DNA of 64,000 bases from Colletotrichum lupini. Taxonomy: Eukaryota > Ascomycota > Sordariomycetes > Glomerellales > Glomerellaceae. A model generated the notes under the pieces. That model had not been told where the DNA came from, searched no databases, and saw only the letters and a program-made list of their open reading frames with translations. Both the position numbers and the translations under genes were made by a program. Location: NCBI RefSeq assembly GCF_023278565.1, contig NC_064682.1:3224001-3288000 (forward strand). Reading direction: 5' to 3'. The stretch's first letter is position 1. Every line of letters starts with the position of its first letter. Below are positions 24,248 to 34,722 of this stretch, piece after piece.

Positions 24248-25202
24248 ATGCGTGTTGCATCTACTTTTGTGCGCCCGATCATATCGGCGACGAGACTCAC
24301 AATCAAGTCCCGTTACTCTTCTTTTCCCGTGTCCCCCACGTCTTCTGGAAAACATCATGTACAAACCACTTTCAACTATTTCAAACCGCTTTCCAAGGGA
24401 CAAGAGCCACCAACTATATATCCCTTCAGACCTGAGACACACGACTATAGTCGTTGGACTGAGCAAGTTCCAGTGACGGTCCATGACATTACTGGCGATG
24501 AACACAAATACTCCCTCGACAACCATGGTTTCAAATTCCATCTTCACAAAACCAAGGTCGCCAACTTCGATGATCCCTTGGTCGTGGAGCAGGAGTATTT
24601 CCCGGAAATGAAACAGATGCTGAAGGATGTGTAGGTAGCCAACGTTCCTTTTCCACTAAATGCAGGCTAATAGATTACCCAGAACTGGCGCGAAACACGT
24701 TTTTCTCTTCAATCCCATCCACCGGAAGCCATCATCAGAGCGCGGAAAAGCCGCACAAGGTCCGGTCCAGCTGGTTCATATTGACCTGACACCCGAGGAT
24801 GCCGTCGCTGGCGCACGTCATGACCTAGGTCCTCAGGCAGAAGAGTTATTGAAAGGTCGCTTTCAAGTAATTCACGCTTGGAGACCACTGAAACCTGTCT
24901 ACAAGGACCCTTTTGCAGTCGCCGATGCTCGTTCCGTGGCGGACGAAGACCTTGTTCACACAGAGGTCGTCTTTCCTTCTCGCAAGGGCTCTACCTTCAA
25001 CGTCACTGCCAGTCCGAACCATCGTTTCTATTTTAGATACGGCCAGACGCCTGATATTGTCACGTTGTTCAAGAGTTACGATTCTGAGGTTGGCGTTGCC
25101 AGACGGAACCCGCACTCGGCGTTTGTTGACCCAACGACGGTAGACTGCTCAGACAGAGAAAGTTTCGAAATCAGGGCGTACCTTTTCCACGAATCACAAT
25201 AG
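24248..25202 (+). CDS. AsaB/GA4-desaturase-like (CmcJ/NvfI family) oxidoreductase
   Basis: Two exons (24248-24630, 24683-25202), 300 aa, the normal size of this family. The junction restores the conserved D-V-T-G-A-K-H-V-F-L-F-N block, which fixes the acceptor at ...ACCCAG. Other family marks are P-I-H-R-K, the H-I-D-L-T (H-x-D) element, G-R-F-Q-V-I-H-A-W-R-P and a C-terminal R-x-Y-L-F. Members act in fungal secondary metabolism as Fe/2-oxoglutarate-type hydroxylases or desaturases, for example AsaB in the aspergillic acid pathway; the fold relation comes from the family, not from this sequence. The next gene downstream is a P450, a frequent partner, but it is broken here. The substrate is unknown. 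Confidence 0.85.
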
Positions 25203-25733
25203 CTACATTTTAGATGATAGTATGAACTACTGGACCCGAACTGAAGAGCATACCATGGCGAAAGATCAAGGTCTACAACTAAATTATTAGTATCACTTAA
25301 GATTATGAGACTTTCCCACCGCGTACTGAACGGCTCTACCTTTCCCAAGCCCCCCAAAACCTATAATTTGCCTATCACTATGCCGAATTCAAAGAGGTTT
25401 TTATTATCATATTGACTGCTGTGGCAGGAGGACCGTAGCCCTTATCATAGAGCTCCGGAAGGTTTTGTAGTATAGAGGGTTGTAAGCCGAGCTTACCTAC
25501 CCCATAACTTTATTAAATTATATCAGGGGTGCCACGCTCAAATTATCTGAGCTGGACGCCTATTATTCAGCAGATATTTGCCTCAACCTGACATGCCGGA
25601 CTACCGGCTGAGACTCCACGAGCTTCTTCGCGTGGTATGCGGATCTTGGTCTGCATTGGTAAAGACGCGTCGTCTAGTTTTATCGTGTCATTCTTCTTGC
25701 ATCAGCCGCCTAACATAGATTAATAGCTCCAAG
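25203..25733. other. Intergenic region left of the MITE
   Basis: Moderately AT-rich, containing the 3' flank of the AsaB-like gene. No gene, RNA or repeat recognised apart from the target-site copy at 25726-25733. Confidence 0.5.
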
Positions 25734-26162
25734 CAGCGCTTATACCCATTCAAATCAATCAAACAAATAAGTCAAACAAACAGTCAAATATAGGAATTTC
25801 AGTAAGTCAAACAATCAAATATTCTAGCCCATATATTTAGTATATTTGATCAAATCTAGAATCTAAGGGTGGGCCCGAATATACCAATAATATACCGAGA
25901 AAATATGGTAAAAAAGGGGCCGCCCGGACCCGGATTCGAACACCGGACCTCCGGTATTAAAGTGGGCCTGCCGAAAAAAATTCGGCGGCTCCGGCGCAGA
26001 ATCCACTGCACCATTTACACCTCTAAACGGGCTATAGAAAATTCTAGCAAATCAATCAAATATTCATCAAATAAGTCAAACAATCAAATATAGCGCGAGA
26101 AATCAGCCAAACAATCAAATATGAGGTTCATATTTGATTTGTTTGTATGGGTATAAGCGCTG
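25734..26162. mobile_element. 429-bp hAT-type MITE with 8-bp target-site duplication
   Basis: The ends are inverted repeats, CAGCGCTTATACCCAT on the left and ATGGGTATAAGCGCTG on the right. The 8-bp sequence GCTCCAAG directly flanks both sides (25726-25733 and 26163-26170), the target-site length of hAT transposons. Subterminal regions carry repeated AAACAATCAAATAT-like motifs, four or five copies in both arms, which could be transposase-binding sites. There is no coding capacity. The centre holds a GC-rich block with Pol III-like promoter boxes. Unlike the large elements it shows no RIP, so it is either recent or too short to be targeted. Confidence 0.85.
25910..26020 (-). ncRNA. tRNA-like Pol III cassette inside the MITE (possible, probably not a working tRNA)
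   Basis: On the minus strand an A-box-like TGGTGCAGTGG (26013-26003) is followed by a B-box-like GGTGTTCGAATCC (25944-25932) and a T6 run (25915-25910) suited to Pol III termination. A hairpin GCCGAA-T5-TTCGGC lies between the boxes. I could not form an acceptor stem or a clear anticodon arm, and a T7 run inside the hairpin could terminate transcription early. It therefore looks like a tRNA-derived, SINE-like head rather than a tRNA gene. Confidence 0.4.
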
Positions 26163-26170
26163 GCTCCAAG

Positions 26171-26761
26171 ACCGGCCAACTCGTCTCACTTGTGATTCAC
26201 ATGGTTGCAGTCAACTTGTGGTACGAATTTATGTTTCAATCTTAGCTTTTTCAGCACATCCATAGCTTCAGAGATTGCATCTCGTCACTCCAGCTTTAAG
26301 AACAGCCTATCGTCTATAGAAAAAGAACAAAACTCGAAAGAAAGAGCTATCAAATGGCCGTCTCGTAACAGTAAAGAGCGACTGACCACACGGCGTCACT
26401 TGGTGCACTTAGTGGGTCCAGATATCGGTCTCGGGCCGGATTGGCGTGCCAAAACTACAAACCAGCCGGCCGGCGCACATTTTATTTTGTCCATTCCGGA
26501 GCTATTGCTCGATGACACTTGCAACGGGGTAAAATTCGTCCGCGGATGGGTCTCCGAGCAATCAAATCATCGCATTAATAAATCATGCACCGTGTCATGG
26601 GCCCGTTGCGCGGGGCGTTATTCAGCATGACGGACTTCCATTAGCGACATCACTCCGTGAAGCGAATTCCTCCTTCCCGTCTGCGCTATATATGTTCGTC
26701 AATTTTGTCTTCTCGAACTAGATAGTCCATAGAGACGAAAAGTAACAAATAGCTTTTCATC
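26171..26761. other. Promoter region of the broken P450
   Basis: Normal composition. A plus ORF at 26205-26630 has no domain. It contains the TATA-like element listed separately. Confidence 0.5.
26686..26694 (+). promoter_or_regulatory. TATA-like box
   Basis: CTATATATG lies about 70 bp above the ATG at 26762, a normal TATA distance for a fungal gene with a short leader. Confidence 0.45.
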
Positions 26762-28531
26762 ATGTTCACGGATCTCATTAATTCCAGCAAGTTGGGTGTT
26801 CTTGCCGCCCTTCCAATCCTCTACTGGATCGGCTGGGTTATTTACGCACGCACTCTACACCCATTGAGCAACATTCCCGGTCCATTCTTGGCGACGGTCT
26901 CTCGACTATGGTACATCCGCAAAATTTGGTCAGAGGATGTAGAAAAGGATGAGAGGGTCCTACACGAGAAATTCGGTCCTTTGATTCGCATTGCGCCGGA
27001 TGAAGTATCGTGCTCCGAGTACGCCTCCAGCTTTTACAGAACCCACTGATTGAGAGCACGGCAACTAAACGGAATACAGCCCTGAGGCATTTGCAAATAT
27101 CTATCGCTTTTCCAACGCTTTGGACAAGGCCGAGTTCTATAGACCCTATAACACCACCGGGTTTAGCCCCCACGGAGACGTGTTCTCATGCAAGAACGAC
27201 AAGAAGCATGGCCAGAGACGCAAGATTACCAGTAGTGTCTACTCAATGAGTAATGTAGCCAAGTCGGAATAGTACATTGATGCTTGTGGCGATCTTTTGA
27301 CCGAGCGGTTGGCAAAATTTGCGGACACAGGCAAGCCCTGTGACATCGGGGAGTGGCTGCATTGGTTAGTTTGCAATTTGCCCTGTCCACATAATCCACG
27401 TGTCGAATATAGGCTTAACAACTTTAGGTACACTTTCGACATCATCGGTGAGCTCTTTTATGGCAGGGCATTCGGCTTCCTTGATGAAGGCAAGGATCAG
27501 AATGATTGGATCAAATCTCTCGATAAAATGATTCCCTTTGTCTGTCTCATGGGCGTTGCACCGCCAGCTCTCCGACCTTTCATCGGCATCGGAACCATGC
27601 TCACGTCCGCCGGAAAGGAAATTGCGAAGGGAGTGTACGAGATCTCCTCTCGCCCGTCACACGACTGTGGAAGACTGACACTTGGCGGAACAGGAAGAAC
27701 ATTGGCGAATCCTCCGCGCGGCTTATGAAGGACGCGTACGAGTCACGCCTCGAGGCCCCAAGGACCGATATGGCCCAGCAGGTTTTCGCCATCTACGAAA
27801 AGAATGGCGAAAAGTACGACTACCGATGGGGCGACGTCGAGCAGGAATCGTACGGCGCGCTTTTTGCCGGCAGTGATACCACCGCGATCGCCTTTCGATC
27901 CCTTTTCTACCACCTCATGCACAACCCTGACATCTATCGCCGCCTCGAGGCTGAAATCGACCAGGCCGTCAGCGAGAGTCGGCTGAGTATGCCTCCTGTA
28001 TACAAAGATGCATCCCAGCTTCCTTACCTGTGCGCGTGCATCAAAGAGGCCTTGCGCATCCACCCCGGAGCACAGCTCTGTAAGTTGAGCTCTCTCTAGA
28101 CTGCTATCTTAAAAGTGATAGTGTGAAATCTAATTATTATCTCAGCTCTACCACGTACTGTGCCTCCACAAGGAATGACAATCAGCGGACAGTTCATTCC
28201 TGGCGGCTACACTGTTGGCATAAATGCCGCTGTGCTGCACTTCGACAAGAAAGTGTTTGGTCAGGACGCGGAGAGCTTCAACCCCGATCGATGGTTGGAC
28301 ACTTCCCGTGCCAACTACATGGACAAGTATATGATGGCCTTTGGTGGTGGCACCCGCACTTGCCTGGGCAAGAACATTGCTCTCATCGAATTACACAAGC
28401 TCACTCCTCACCTTGTGTGGAACTATAGGTTCGAGTTCTACGACCAGAACAAGACCACTTGGCATACAAGGAACACCTTCTTTGCACGACAGGAGGGGGT
28501 AGTCGCTCGCATTGTAAAAAGAAGGAATTAG
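26762..28531 (+). pseudogene. Cytochrome P450 (pisatin demethylase-like), disrupted by a stop and a frameshift
   Basis: The four-exon structure is readable (26762-27018, 27080-27364, 27428-28079, 28146-28531) and would give about 526 aa. It has an N-terminal anchor, a P-G-P-F hinge, I-helix A-L-F-A-G-S-D-T-T, K-helix E-A-L-R, and haem loop F-G-G-G-T-R-T-C-L-G-K-N typical of CYP57-type fungal P450s. Two lesions break it. One is an in-frame TAG at 27270-27272 (context S-E-stop-Y-I-D), one C-to-T from CAG. The other is a change from frame 0 to frame 2 between about 27640 and 27680, equal to a one-base loss. Splice sites and the rest of the protein are well preserved, so inactivation is recent, or one lesion is a sequencing error. 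Confidence 0.8.
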
Positions 28532-28831
28532 GTAGGGCTGGGATACCGTGGAAGCGCCATCGATTATCTAGGTGTGGAATTGGGGTGTCTCATTGCCTGT
28601 CATGCCAGTTTGCTGATTCTATAAACATAGACCTATTAGCTTAGTTACCACCAACCAGAGTTTCAAGTCAATTGAGGATCTAAAAAAAACTTTGACGTCT
28701 TTTCTGAATACAGAACGAACAGAACTAATGGCTTTCGGAGTTCCTTTGGACATACAACAACTAAAGTGCATCCAAGAGAGGATCCCGCGTTGGAGGTTCC
28801 GAGTCACCATTCACACTCTTGGACCAGGCAA
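28532..28831. other. Convergent spacer
   Basis: It separates the 3' ends of the broken P450 and the AA9 gene. No feature recognised. Confidence 0.5.
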
Positions 28832-30008
28832 CTAAGCACACTGATAGTAGTATGGCGCCGAGACACCCTGGCAAGTTGAACCTGACTGTAGGGAGTAGAT
28901 AGTCGTTAGCTTGAAGGCCTGGAAATGGGACTCGAACACGAGAAGGTGGTAACTTACGGCACAGGTGGTGCATCCCGTCCAACCCTGACCACCACACTGC
29001 GCATACTTCTGAACAGTACACGACGGCGGGCTTCCAGTGCCAGGAGACGTACCTCCTCCACCGACAGGTGATATAGGAAGCGCCGTGCCGACAGGTCCTT
29101 TGGCAGCATCGCACGTAGATGCGCAACCACTGCATCCAGAACCTGCCGTCTTCGTAGTCCCGATCGAAGCGACAGCAGGACCGGGGACCGTATATCCAGA
29201 CAGCTTTGCATGGATGTTGACAGCAATTCCGGGATCGCTCGCCTTGTACGCACCGGGGAAGCTGACTGTCGCGGGTTTCGCCGTCCCCGTACCGCCCGAG
29301 ACCGAAAGCTGGAAGCACGTCATATAGAGCTGCGCTCCGCCTGAAGGCCCGGCAGCATGGAGAGCAATGACTTCCGCCCGGAGAAGGTAGTCGCCGTCGG
29401 CGATATCTTTGCTGATCGGGATATCCATCTTGCCGCAGCAGGTGTTGAGATCTTTGGTGCCCCAATTATCGTCATCGCCGGAGCCGGAGCCGGATTTGGC
29501 GGACCAGCCGTCTTGGAAGATCTTGAACCAGCCAGCAGAACCGTCGGCTGTGGCGGCGTTGTCGACTTTGCTGAGGTAGACTATGACCGGCCCGTAGTGC
29601 GCGCCGCCGATGGCTTCATTCTTGCAGCTTCTGTCGCCGTTTTGCTGTTTGGGTCCTGTGTCAGTGACGATCTATCTGGGCCATAGAGGGTCACTAGCTT
29701 TACCTGATGCATCTCAATGGTGACCGTTCCACCGGCCTTGACAGGGCATTTGGCGTTTACGCCGCTTGTTCCGCCGACGTTGCATCTGACTTCGTTACCG
29801 GCGAGATTGGTGACGGGCGAGTTGCTTTGGGGCAATCTTGCACACTGCGAGCCGTGAGAGAAGGTCAGTCAAAGTATCATTTCCCTTGTTAAGGCAAGTA
29901 GAGACGTATCATATCAACTCCATCAACCCAGAGTTGTTGGAAAGTGGCATGAGCGGCACTTTTTCTGGCCGCGATTGCTACGACCACGGCGAAGGTGTTC
30001 CACTTCAT
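28832..30008 (-). CDS. AA9 lytic polysaccharide monooxygenase with C-terminal CBM1
   Basis: Minus strand, four exons: 30008-about 29906, 29844-29704, 29644-28958, 28885-28832, about 327 aa. A 19-residue signal peptide leaves H20 as the mature N-terminus (H-A-T-F-Q-Q-L-W-V), the first ligand of the copper histidine brace. The second His is in G-G-A-H-Y-G-P-V, and the axial Tyr is in Q-L-Y-M-T-C-F-Q. A Gly/Ser/Pro linker leads to CBM1 (Q-K-Y-A-Q-C-G-G-Q-G-W-T-G-C...Y-Y-Y-Q-C), which the last intron splits at A-S-G-S. It is secreted and acts oxidatively on cellulose. The first intron is a problem. The acceptor CAG before TGTGCAAG fits, but no canonical donor keeps the frame: GTCTCT at 29905 shifts it and GTTGAT at 29912 is a poor site. 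The exon 1 end is therefore uncertain. Confidence 0.85.
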
Positions 30009-30973
30009 GGCTACTTTGATGAATGGAAAAGACGATGACGCGGATGACTTCGAGGTCAATAAGTGTATTTCGATTGCGAAGAGATCAAATGACTATCTGG
30101 TTATGAAAAATCTTTGCAGGCAGAAACCACTTCTATACCAACCTGCCTGCTTGATAAACCTTTACTTATTTATAGAACGCATGCAGCATACAAGGCGGGA
30201 GGCGGGCGTCAGTATGTGCTATTCCCATTCCTCCAACTTTCCAACATGAAGCATTGTCATCTTCATGCAAAAGGACTCCCAAAAATGGCTTCTGGCACTC
30301 ATGGAGAATAATTGATATTAGTCCGGCCCTTCCTTATATGACTCGTGCACCACGTGGGTTACTCGCCCTGGCTAGGCCGTCTCGGCATGTCCATTGAGCC
30401 AAAAGTCGATGTCTATAGCCCCATGGATCCAATACTGGCACACGAAAGTATTGGCCAGTCACAAAGTCCTGCCAGATTGGTGTAGCACTCAAGTCTTAAC
30501 TAGTACACCGTTGCACTTCAGAGCCTATATAGCCGGTTGACCGGCAGAACCCGCCGGCCTGATACCTTCCGTGATCGCCGCAATGCGACGCAGGATGCGA
30601 TCGGCTCTTTCGGAACCCAATCATCAGGCTGTTTGTCTCTCAAATGCTAATAAGGCTATCTCACCTGATGTAATCTTCAACTACTAGGATGCAGTCGGTT
30701 GCGTTGAGGAGCACCCGAGCCAGATGTGACGACCAGAAGACTTCACATAGCATTGAAGGTATTTGACCGAACATGCTTTAGGTATCTGACATAACTTCGT
30801 GAACGAGCATACATGCGTCGGTATGATATTAATGTGCCACCCACCGGGAAAACAAAACAGTACTGGACTTCTGACCTCTGAGCCGTCAACGCGTGAGCGA
30901 AGTGGCTGAAACAAAATGTGAATGTTCTACAATGAATACATGATTAATCACAAAAGCCAAGGAGCGCAGGCTT
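30009..30973. other. Intergenic region upstream of the AA9 gene
   Basis: It holds the AA9 promoter on its left and the 3' flank of the Ca2+-ATPase on its right. The short ORF at 30684-30914 is not supported as a gene. Confidence 0.5.
30167..30174 (-). promoter_or_regulatory. TATA-like box of the AA9 gene
   Basis: TATAAATA on the minus strand, about 160 bp above the AA9 start codon. Confidence 0.4.
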
Positions 30974-33900
30974 TCATGATGGGCGCTGTAGGTACCGCAA
31001 GATCTCCGGATCCTGGCTCGGCGGGCACTTCTTCCCATCAACCCCAATAGAAGTCAGTAAGATCGGGTCCTCCACCAAAGTATCTGGATGGACCTCTAGG
31101 CCATAAGACAACTCCACCTTGGCGCAACGCGCCGCATCGATGAGCGCAGGCACATCAATCTCATTGTCCCCAGTGCCCGCCTTTGCAGCACGAATCAGAG
31201 CCTCTCTCTGTGCAGCAGGTATACTCGACACCCTTCCCGCAAGCTTGGAGCCTGGCGGTGGGGTCGAGCTGCCCCATTCATAGTTCATCGGCCGCAGCAG
31301 CGCCGCGCCCGTCTGTAGTACCCAGCTCTGCGCCGCCCCCATGTCCTCGACTTCCTCCTCGGCCTTCTTCCGCCACTTCGTTGGGAGAACCTTGGAAAGG
31401 ACGTGTACCGTGCCGAGGAAGCCTCGCTTGACGGCTTGGAAGAAGCCGTAGACTAACTCGTCAGGGACTTGGCGTATCAAAGCGCCCAGGGGAATTACAA
31501 GAACACCGAACAGCATCGACCAACCCCATTGCGCACCATTAAGGGGGCGGGTGTCGAATGCCTGACCACCCTTCCATATGATGATCATTTGCCCGGCCAA
31601 GGTGGCGCATTGCACGCCGATGAACCATGGGTTTCGAAGGACGCCTTGATACCAGATATTGAGCTTGTTATCGACACGACGGCAGTTGTGCTGATTGAAG
31701 AACTGCATCCAGACGTAGATGTTGAAGATCATAGTCTGCAGTGCCTCGCGCTCCGCGGTTGTGGTGGGGTGGAAGAGTTGGTCTCCTGCGTAGTGGAGGG
31801 TGAACATGACTGCAAGCTGGTAGATTGCCTGGCCTAGGATCATCTTCCACATTGTAATATTGACAATGGGTGCTGTACGTGGCTCCGGCCTGCGTTTGAG
31901 GAAGTCTGGTGAGGGGTAATCGGTGGCCAGACCGAGCGAGGCGAAGATATCCATGATGAGGTTGATGAAGAGCAGTTGAACGACGGTGAAAATGGAGTCT
32001 CCTGCCAACTCGGAGACAACAGTCAGAGTGCCAGCAGTGATGTTAATTGTGAATTGGAACTGATAGTCTGTTAGCGCACCTTGCTTTGACTCAAAACCCA
32101 GATCTCACTTACTTGAAGGAACTTCTTCACAGCTGTATTCACCGTGCGACCCCATACCAACGCCTTCACAATCGAGGCAAAGTTATCGTCGAGCAGAATA
32201 ATAGACGCAGCTTCTTTAGCAACCTCGGTTCCTTGGATGCCCATAGCAAAGCCTACATCCGCCGCCTTGAGAGCCAACGCGTCATTGGTGCCATCGCCAG
32301 TCACAGCAACCGTCTCGCCCATTTTTTTCAGATGGGATACGAGGAGGAGCTTATCTTCCGGGCTAGATCTCGCCAACACCTGGAGCCGCGGAATAACCAG
32401 ATCCAGCTGGGCGGGGGTCAGCTTCCGGAACGTCGGCCCATCCATAGCCAAGCCGCCGGCTGAATAGATGCCGCACTCTGATGCGATAGCCTTTGCCGTC
32501 AGAAAGTTGTCTCCGGTGACCATTCGCACAAACACCCCGGCCTCCTGGCACTGACGCACGGAGTCGAGGACCTCGGGTCTAAGGGGATCACGAATTCCAA
32601 AAACGCCGATGAACGTCATGTCGGCAAAGTGCTTCTCGAATTTGATGGAGTCGGGGTCATCTGGTGTTTCAAATGGTGCGTCAACGTCTTTGTAGGCGAT
32701 GACAATAGGTCGGAGCATCTGCTTGGCGTAGTCGCGGATCGTCGATCGCAGGTCATCTCGTATCTCGATCGTGACACGCTGTACGGAGAGGCCGGTCTTC
32801 GGTTCCTTGAGGACGTTGGCACACTGGTCAAAGACGACCTCGGCCGCCCCTTTGACGAGAAGTCGGTATTTCCCACCGGGCAGCTTTGACATGACCGCCA
32901 TCCACTTCCGCGACGCGTCAAAAGGGAACATGTCGACAATCTCGTTGTTTGCCCTCTCCTCGCTAAGTGGCCCCATGGCAAAGAACTCGCGGCTGAACCT
33001 GAGCAGAGCAGTCTCGGTGCTCGTCCCCACGAAGCCAGCATCGTTCGGATTATCGCTCTCGAATGACGTGGTATTCAGCGCGATGCTATTCTTCATCAGC
33101 GCTCTCACATCGCCGCTCAAGGATTCCAGCAAGGCTTTGGGGTGTTCCTGGTCCGAGGCATCATCGGTGCTCAGGTCTTTCTTCACATCGTCCTTGCTGA
33201 TTTCTCTTGGCGCGTCACCGAAACGTTCATGGAGTCCGATTCTGCCAGTGACGACCGTCATGCTGTTCTGCGTCAATGTTCCTGTCTTATCTGAGCAGAT
33301 GCATGTGGCATTACCCATGATCTCACAGGAACGGATGAGGCGGACGAGGTTCTTGTCCTTGAGCATTCTGGTCGTGGCAAAAGCGAGAGCAAGGGTGACG
33401 GCGAGGGCTAGACCTTCGGGCACGGTGATCACGACGACAGTGACGGCTAGGATCAAGAGTTTGAAGAAGGTCTCGGCCTTTTCAGAGGCAGTTCCTCTCA
33501 TGGTTGGGAGCCCAACGAGGAAGCGGATGAACAGGATGAGGAAGAAGATGATGCCGGCAATCGCACCAAACGTAATGAGTTGCTTTGCCAACTTTCCCAG
33601 CTTCTGCTGCAGAGGAGTTTCCTCGACATCCTCTCTCAACGACATCAAGGTCCGGCCATACGTCGAGTTGGTTCCTACCGATGTCACGAGGTACGCACCG
33701 ACACCACCGGAGACTGTCGTGCCGCTGAGGATGAAGGGGTCAGTGGCCGAAGATCTGTGAGCTTTTCGGTTGCGGATATCACTCTCGCTGGGAACGTTCT
33801 TGTGCACGAGTTCAGACTCGCCCGAGAGGGAGGACTCGTCGACCTGGATACCGGAGCCCTGAACAAGTACTCCATCGACGGCAACGACATCTCCAGTCTC

Positions 33901-34722
33901 AATGTGCATGATTTCTCCAACCTGCACGTCGTATACAGAGATGTTCTGGGTCTTACCGGACCGTATGACTTTGACATCTCTCTGCTCCTTCCTCTCATTG
34001 AGCTTAGCGAACCTGGCGTTCTTTTGCCAGTCCGTAGCAGCACTGGCGAACACAATTACCAGAATAGCTACAACAACGGTGACACCATCGACCCATTGGA
34101 TGTTCGGCTCGTCATCGGATGCATCTACCGTTTCGTAGATGCCAAGCGCCAGAGAGATCGTAGCTGAGATCGTGAGGAGGAACATGAGCTTGTCGTTGAA
34201 CGCGATCCATGCAAGCCTCAGAAACGATTTTTGCTTTCGTTTCGGGAGCCTGTTTTCGCCATATATACGTCTCCGGTCTGTATAGCCCTGGGCCTCATGT
34301 TGAATCAGGTCCAGGTCCAACTTGATACCGTGCTTGTGTTGTGTTGTCGGAGGTTGAGGCGTGATTGCGGCAGCCCGGTGTGCCTCTCCTGCGGTAACAG
34401 CTTCTTCGAACGATATTGTGCCATCGAGGCTTGTCTCGTCTACACTGAGCCCGGCGGCGAGATCTGTCCGCAAGCCAGCCGCGAGGCCGGGAAGACCACC
34501 AAAGCGTCGCAGTGCTGATAGGTTGCGCGCTGTGATCAGCTTGTGGAGTTGCGTCGGCGTGAACGCGAATCTGTTGTCCTCAATGACAGTATCATCGCGG
34601 AGATCCAATTCTTTTGAGTTGTCCTCCAGCTGCTGTGCGAACTGCTTGCTGAAGGGGTCTTGTGATGGAGCCTGGCCTGTATCTGGCTGACGCGGCGCGG
34701 CGGCCGTGATCTCGTCAGTCAT
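30974..34722 (-). CDS. PMCA-type (Pmc1-like) calcium-transporting P-type ATPase
   Basis: Two exons (34722-32113, 32059-30974), 1,231 aa, the length of fungal vacuolar or plasma-membrane Ca2+-ATPases. The splice joins K-K-F-L-Q to F-Q-F-T-I-N in the helix after the hinge. Class motifs are V-P-E-G-L in M4, the phosphorylation site D-K-T-G-T-L-T near 477, M-V-T-G-D-N near 734 and G-D-G-T-N-D-A near 807. The C-terminal helices include Q-L-L-F-I-N-L-I-M-D. It should move Ca2+ out of the cytosol into the vacuole or out of the cell. The M4 motif reads PEGLALAV where animal PMCAs have PEGLPLAV. The C-terminal tail (about 150 residues) may be regulatory, but no calmodulin site is evident by eye. Confidence 0.95.

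Noticed and set aside
25900..26030. Functional tRNA gene on the minus strand
   Set aside because: A and B boxes are present, but no acceptor stem or anticodon arm can be formed, and a T7 run interrupts the transcript. Kept only as a tRNA-like cassette of the MITE.
32771..33760. 329-codon plus-strand ORF
   Set aside because: Antisense to the Ca2+-ATPase, whose frame carries all P-type motifs.
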